Source: CAZCAC01 sp964496575
GTDB taxonomy: Bacteria; Planctomycetota; UBA1135; GCA-002686595
NCBI GenBank assembly: GCA_964496575.1
Contig: CAZCAC010000181.1
Coordinates: forward strand, 1 to 14,025
DNA: 14,025 nt
Direction of reading: 5' to 3'
Under the pieces are notes generated by a model. It was not told the origin of the DNA. It worked only from the letters and a program-made list of their open reading frames with translations, and searched no databases. The position numbers and the translations under genes were made by a program. This document shows positions 11,329 to 14,025 of the stretch, in pieces; positions within the stretch are counted from its first letter, which is position 1, and each line of letters starts with the position of its first letter.

Positions 11329-14025
11329 GTGACAGCAACTCCGATCCTGGAGACCCTGGCCCGCGAGTTCAAGACAGACATCGAGCACGTGCGCAACGCG
11401 CTCGAGATGATCGACGCCGGCCTGACCGCCCCTTTCATCGGCCGCTACCGCCGCTCGACCGTCGGCGCTCTTTCCGAGAGCATCATCCGCCGACTCGATC
11501 GAAGACGGCACGAGTTCGAGGAGCTCGAGCGCCGCAAGGGCACCATCCTTCGCCTGCTCGAGAAAGAGGAGGGGGTGCCGCCGAACGTCCTCGACCACAT
11601 CCGTTCCTGCATGGATCGGTTCGAGGTCGAGGACCTCTTCCTCCCGCACCGCCGCCCCGAGCCGGAGGTGCAGCTCGCCCTCGACCGCGGGCTGGGGGGG
11701 CTCGCCGACGAGCTCGTCGCCCCGGTCCCCAAGGAGTCGCGCGAGGCGAGAGCGGGGGAGCCGCCCGCCGACCAGACCGAAGCCGCGGCGGCGCCGGGCG
11801 ATGCGCCCGCGGAGCCGGCTGTCGAGGCGGCCCCGGTGGCCGTCGCGGAAGCGGCCCCGGAGCCGGAGGGTGAGCAGGCCCCCGAGCCCTCCGCCGAGGG
11901 AACGCCCGAGGCGAGCCCCGAGCCCACGGCGGAGGCGACCCCCGAGGTAGTTGCCGAGCCCACCGCGGAGGCGACTCCCGAGGCGAAACCCGAGCCCACC
12001 ACGGACGCGACGCCCGAGGCGAAACCCGAGCCCGCCGCCCCGGTCGCCGAGGCCGAGGCGAAGCCGGCGCCCACCCCCGCGCCGAAACCGGCGCCCACCG
12101 CCGAGACGCTCACCGCGGAGCTCGCCCGACTGTGCGCGAGCTACGTCTCCCCGGACCGCGGCGTGCACAACGAGAGCGAGGCGCTCGCCGGTGCGATGCG
12201 GATCATCTCCGATCGCCTCGGCCGGAACGCCCGCCTCCGCGGCGCGCTCCGCCGGATGCTGCGCAAGCACGGGATCCTCAGCGTTCGCCCGCTGGTCGAC
12301 GACTCCAAGGCGGGACGTCACAAGGGACTGCTGAAGATCCACCAGCCGATGCGGCAGATTCAGGGCAATCGCCTGCTGGCGATTCGCCAGGCCCAGAAGG
12401 AGCGGGTGCTCACCACGCGGATCACCGTCGATCGCGAGCAGGCGCTGCAGAAGGTCCGCACTTCCCTCGGAAAGCACCTCAATCCCTCGGTGCAGGCGGT
12501 CCTCGACGAGGTCAGCGCCCGCGCCCTCGACCGCCGGCTCCTGCCGATGATCGAGGAGGACATCCGCCTCGAGATCAAGGAGCGTGCCGACATCGAGGCG
12601 CTGCGCTTCCTCGCCCAGCACCTGCGCCAGCTCCTCCTGACCCCCGTCCTGCCCGGCCGCCGGACGGTCGCGGGGATGGACGTCACGGCCAAGGGGGACT
12701 GGGTCGTCTCCGTCGTCGACAGCGACAGCCGGGTGCTCACCACCAGCGAGATCCGGATCGAGACCAAGGACAAGGACGAGGCCGCGCTCGGCGCGGAACT
12801 CGCCGCGGCACTCGCCGACTTCCGCGTCGACGCGTTCGCCCTCTCCAGCAGCAAGGGCGCCCGCACCGCCCTCTTCCGGGTGCGCAAGGCCCTGGCCGCG
12901 GGAAGGATCGACGCCTTCCCCTTCATCGTCACCGAGGCGGGGCTCTCCAGCTACGCCAACTCCGACGTGGCGCGCAAGGAGCTGCCCGATTGCACGGTCA
13001 GTCAGCGCATGGCGGTCAGCCTCGCGCGTCGCCTGCAGGATCCGCTCTGCGAGCTGCTCAAGGTCGACCCGCGGCACCTCAGCCTCGGCTCCGAGCAGGG
13101 GCTGGTCAGCAAGGCGAACGTGCGACGCGTCTTCAAGGAGACCGCCGAGTCCTGCGTGGCGCACGTGGGCTGCGACGTCAACCGTGCACCGGGCCACTTC
13201 CTGGCCACGCTACCCGGCCTCGACCGGAACGCCGCCGAGCGGATCGTCGCCCGTCGGGCGGAGACCCCGATCGAGAGTCGCGAGGAGCTTCGCTACGGCG
13301 GTCTGCTCGACGAGGCCCAGTGGGCCAGCGCGGTCGGTTTCCTGCGCGTCTACGGTTCACCGGAGCCGCTCGATCGTTCGAACCTGCACCCCGAGCAGTA
13401 CGTCAACGCCCGCCAGCTGATCGAAGCGGTCGGTAGCACCATCGAGGATGGGCTGGGGCGCATGGGGATCACCAAGGGCCTGCGGCGTGAGGACTTCGAC
13501 TTCGACCCCGACACCTGGCGTGACCTGATGCGCGAGCTGTCGCACCCCGGTCGCGATCCTCGCCACCGGCTGCACGTGCCCGAGCTCCTGGACCCCGGGA
13601 CCGATCCGGCGACCCTGACCAAGGACCGGGTGATCGAGGGGATCATCTCCAACGTGACCAGCTTCGGCGCCTTCGTCGACGTCGGCCTGAAGCAGGACGC
13701 GATGATCCACATCAGCGAGGTCTCCGAGCACTACGTGCGCGACGCGCGCGAGCTGCTCAGCGTGGGCCAGGTGGTGCGGGCCCGGATCCTCGACGGGGGC
13801 GGGCAGCGCATCACCCTGTCGCTGAAGAAGGTCCCCCGGGAGCCGCGCGAGCGACGCGGTCGGGGGGGTGGTCGGCGCGACGGTGGCGGACGCGGCCGTG
13901 GCCGCGGGCGCGAGGATCGCGGTCCGCGCATCGACCCCAACCTCCGCGCGGCTCAGACGCGTCGCGACGGCCTCGGTGGCGCGCACTCCGGCTCCGGTGG
14001 GCGCCGCGGGGGCGGTGGGCGCGGT
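11329..14025 (+). CDS. tex: Tex-family RNA-binding protein, C-terminus cut by window edge
   Basis: An open frame of 899 codons with no stop before the right edge. It is a divergent Tex (transcription accessory protein), a nucleic-acid-binding factor linked to transcription and RNA turnover. In order: Tex N-terminal helical region (residues 1-131; ALEMIDAGLTAPFIGRYR, FEVEDLFLPHRRPEPEVQLA), an extra low-complexity Pro/Glu/Ala/Thr insertion (about 136-257), the rest of the N-terminal domain (YVSPDRGVHNESEALAGA), a YqgF/RNase H-like domain (from about 446; VAGMDVTAKGDWVVSVVD), the HhH region (SLARRLQDPLCELLKVDPR, HVGCDVNRAPGHFLATLPGL), and an S1 domain (about 766-835; IEGIISNVTSFGAFVDVGLK). After 836 comes an Arg/Gly-rich tail. 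The DPGxRTG and VGQYQHD motifs of typical Tex are not conserved. The GTG start at 11329 has AGGGGG 8 bases upstream. The tail reaches the window end, so the stop is not seen. Confidence 0.9.
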   Translation, partial: MTATPILETLAREFKTDIEHVRNALEMIDAGLTAPFIGRYRRSTVGALSESIIRRLDRRRHEFEELERRKGTILRLLEKEEGVPPNVLDHIRSCMDRFEVEDLFLPHRRPEPEVQLALDRGLGGLADELVAPVPKESREARAGEPPADQTEAAAAPGDAPAEPAVEAAPVAVAEAAPEPEGEQAPEPSAEGTPEASPEPTAEATPEVVAEPTAEATPEAKPEPTTDATPEAKPEPAAPVAEAEAKPAPTPAPKPAPTAETLTAELARLCASYVSPDRGVHNESEALAGAMRIISDRLGRNARLRGALRRMLRKHGILSVRPLVDDSKAGRHKGLLKIHQPMRQIQGNRLLAIRQAQKERVLTTRITVDREQALQKVRTSLGKHLNPSVQAVLDEVSARALDRRLLPMIEEDIRLEIKERADIEALRFLAQHLRQLLLTPVLPGRRTVAGMDVTAKGDWVVSVVDSDSRVLTTSEIRIETKDKDEAALGAELAAALADFRVDAFALSSSKGARTALFRVRKALAAGRIDAFPFIVTEAGLSSYANSDVARKELPDCTVSQRMAVSLARRLQDPLCELLKVDPRHLSLGSEQGLVSKANVRRVFKETAESCVAHVGCDVNRAPGHFLATLPGLDRNAAERIVARRAETPIESREELRYGGLLDEAQWASAVGFLRVYGSPEPLDRSNLHPEQYVNARQLIEAVGSTIEDGLGRMGITKGLRREDFDFDPDTWRDLMRELSHPGRDPRHRLHVPELLDPGTDPATLTKDRVIEGIISNVTSFGAFVDVGLKQDAMIHISEVSEHYVRDARELLSVGQVVRARILDGGGQRITLSLKKVPREPRERRGRGGGRRDGGGRGRGRGREDRGPRIDPNLRAAQTRRDGLGGAHSGSGGRRGGGGRG
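11899..12042 (+). repeat. Four tandem 36-bp units inside tex
   Basis: Four in-frame 36-base units (11899-11934, 11935-11970, 11971-12006, 12007-12042) each encode a 12-residue version of (A/G)TPEA-x-PEPTAE, residues 191-238 of Tex. The second unit is the most diverged, and the fourth ends in AAP rather than TAE. Flanking sequence is similar in composition but less regular. The unit length keeps the frame, so copy number can change without breaking the gene. Confidence 0.8.

Noticed and set aside
11899..12042. CRISPR-like array because of 36-bp repeats
   Set aside because: The units are directly tandem with no spacers, and they encode an in-frame peptide repeat within tex.
10243..13197. 984-codon minus-strand frame with a Gly/Leu/Arg repeat (GGLGFRLGSRLRGGLG)
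   Set aside because: It looks like a repeat protein, but the repeats are the antisense of the Pro/Glu repeats in tex, and the frame also crosses the DJ-1 gene. Known motifs are all on the plus strand.
13357..13986. 209-codon minus-strand frame opposite the end of tex
   Set aside because: Antisense to the S1 domain and RGG tail of Tex; no motif.

Overview
The window is GC-rich bacterial DNA with strong G/C preference at third codon positions. It is densely packed with ten protein-coding genes on both strands, and I see no tRNA, rRNA, CRISPR array, integrase or transposase. The gene content (Tex, EF-G, a large secreted M14 metallopeptidase, several proteins of unclear role) and the mix of Shine-Dalgarno and apparently leaderless starts suggest a free-living, deep-branching GC-rich lineage such as Acidobacteriota, Planctomycetota, Gemmatimonadota or a deltaproteobacterial relative. 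The sequence alone does not settle the phylum.

Layout, left to right. Positions 1-100 hold a degenerate C(A/G)GAG repeat. A minus-strand gene (101-1513) fuses a nitroreductase domain to a SAM-methyltransferase-like domain. Divergent from it is a two-gene unit of exported proteins: an M14 zinc carboxypeptidase (1649-4159) whose stop overlaps the start of a probable lipoprotein with YwqK/MORN-type repeats (4156-4743). A minus-strand nucleoside/guanine deaminase (4680-5270) runs tail-to-tail into the lipoprotein gene, and its last residues are encoded partly by a second copy of the C(A/G)GAG repeat. Divergent from the deaminase is an orphan beta-class DNA methyltransferase (5372-6265). A cluster of strong inverted repeats (6267-6385) separates it from a convergent HAD phosphatase of the NT5C type (6354-6917).

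The right half is all plus strand: elongation factor G (7160-9274) with a hairpin in its leader and a long hairpin after its stop, a cytoplasmic PQQ-like beta-propeller protein (9375-10403), a DJ-1/PfpI-like protein lacking the usual nucleophilic cysteine (10498-11091), and a Tex-family RNA-binding protein (from 11329, cut by the right edge). Tex carries a roughly 120-residue Pro/Glu/Ala/Thr-rich insertion built partly from four tandem 36-bp units, and an Arg/Gly-rich tail.

Most genes look like independent short transcription units. The only tight coupling is peptidase-lipoprotein. I did not find a convincing new multi-gene system. The most unusual items are the nitroreductase-methyltransferase fusion, the divergent Tex with its insertion, the hairpin cluster at 6267-6385, and the C(A/G)GAG repeat found just after two different genes.
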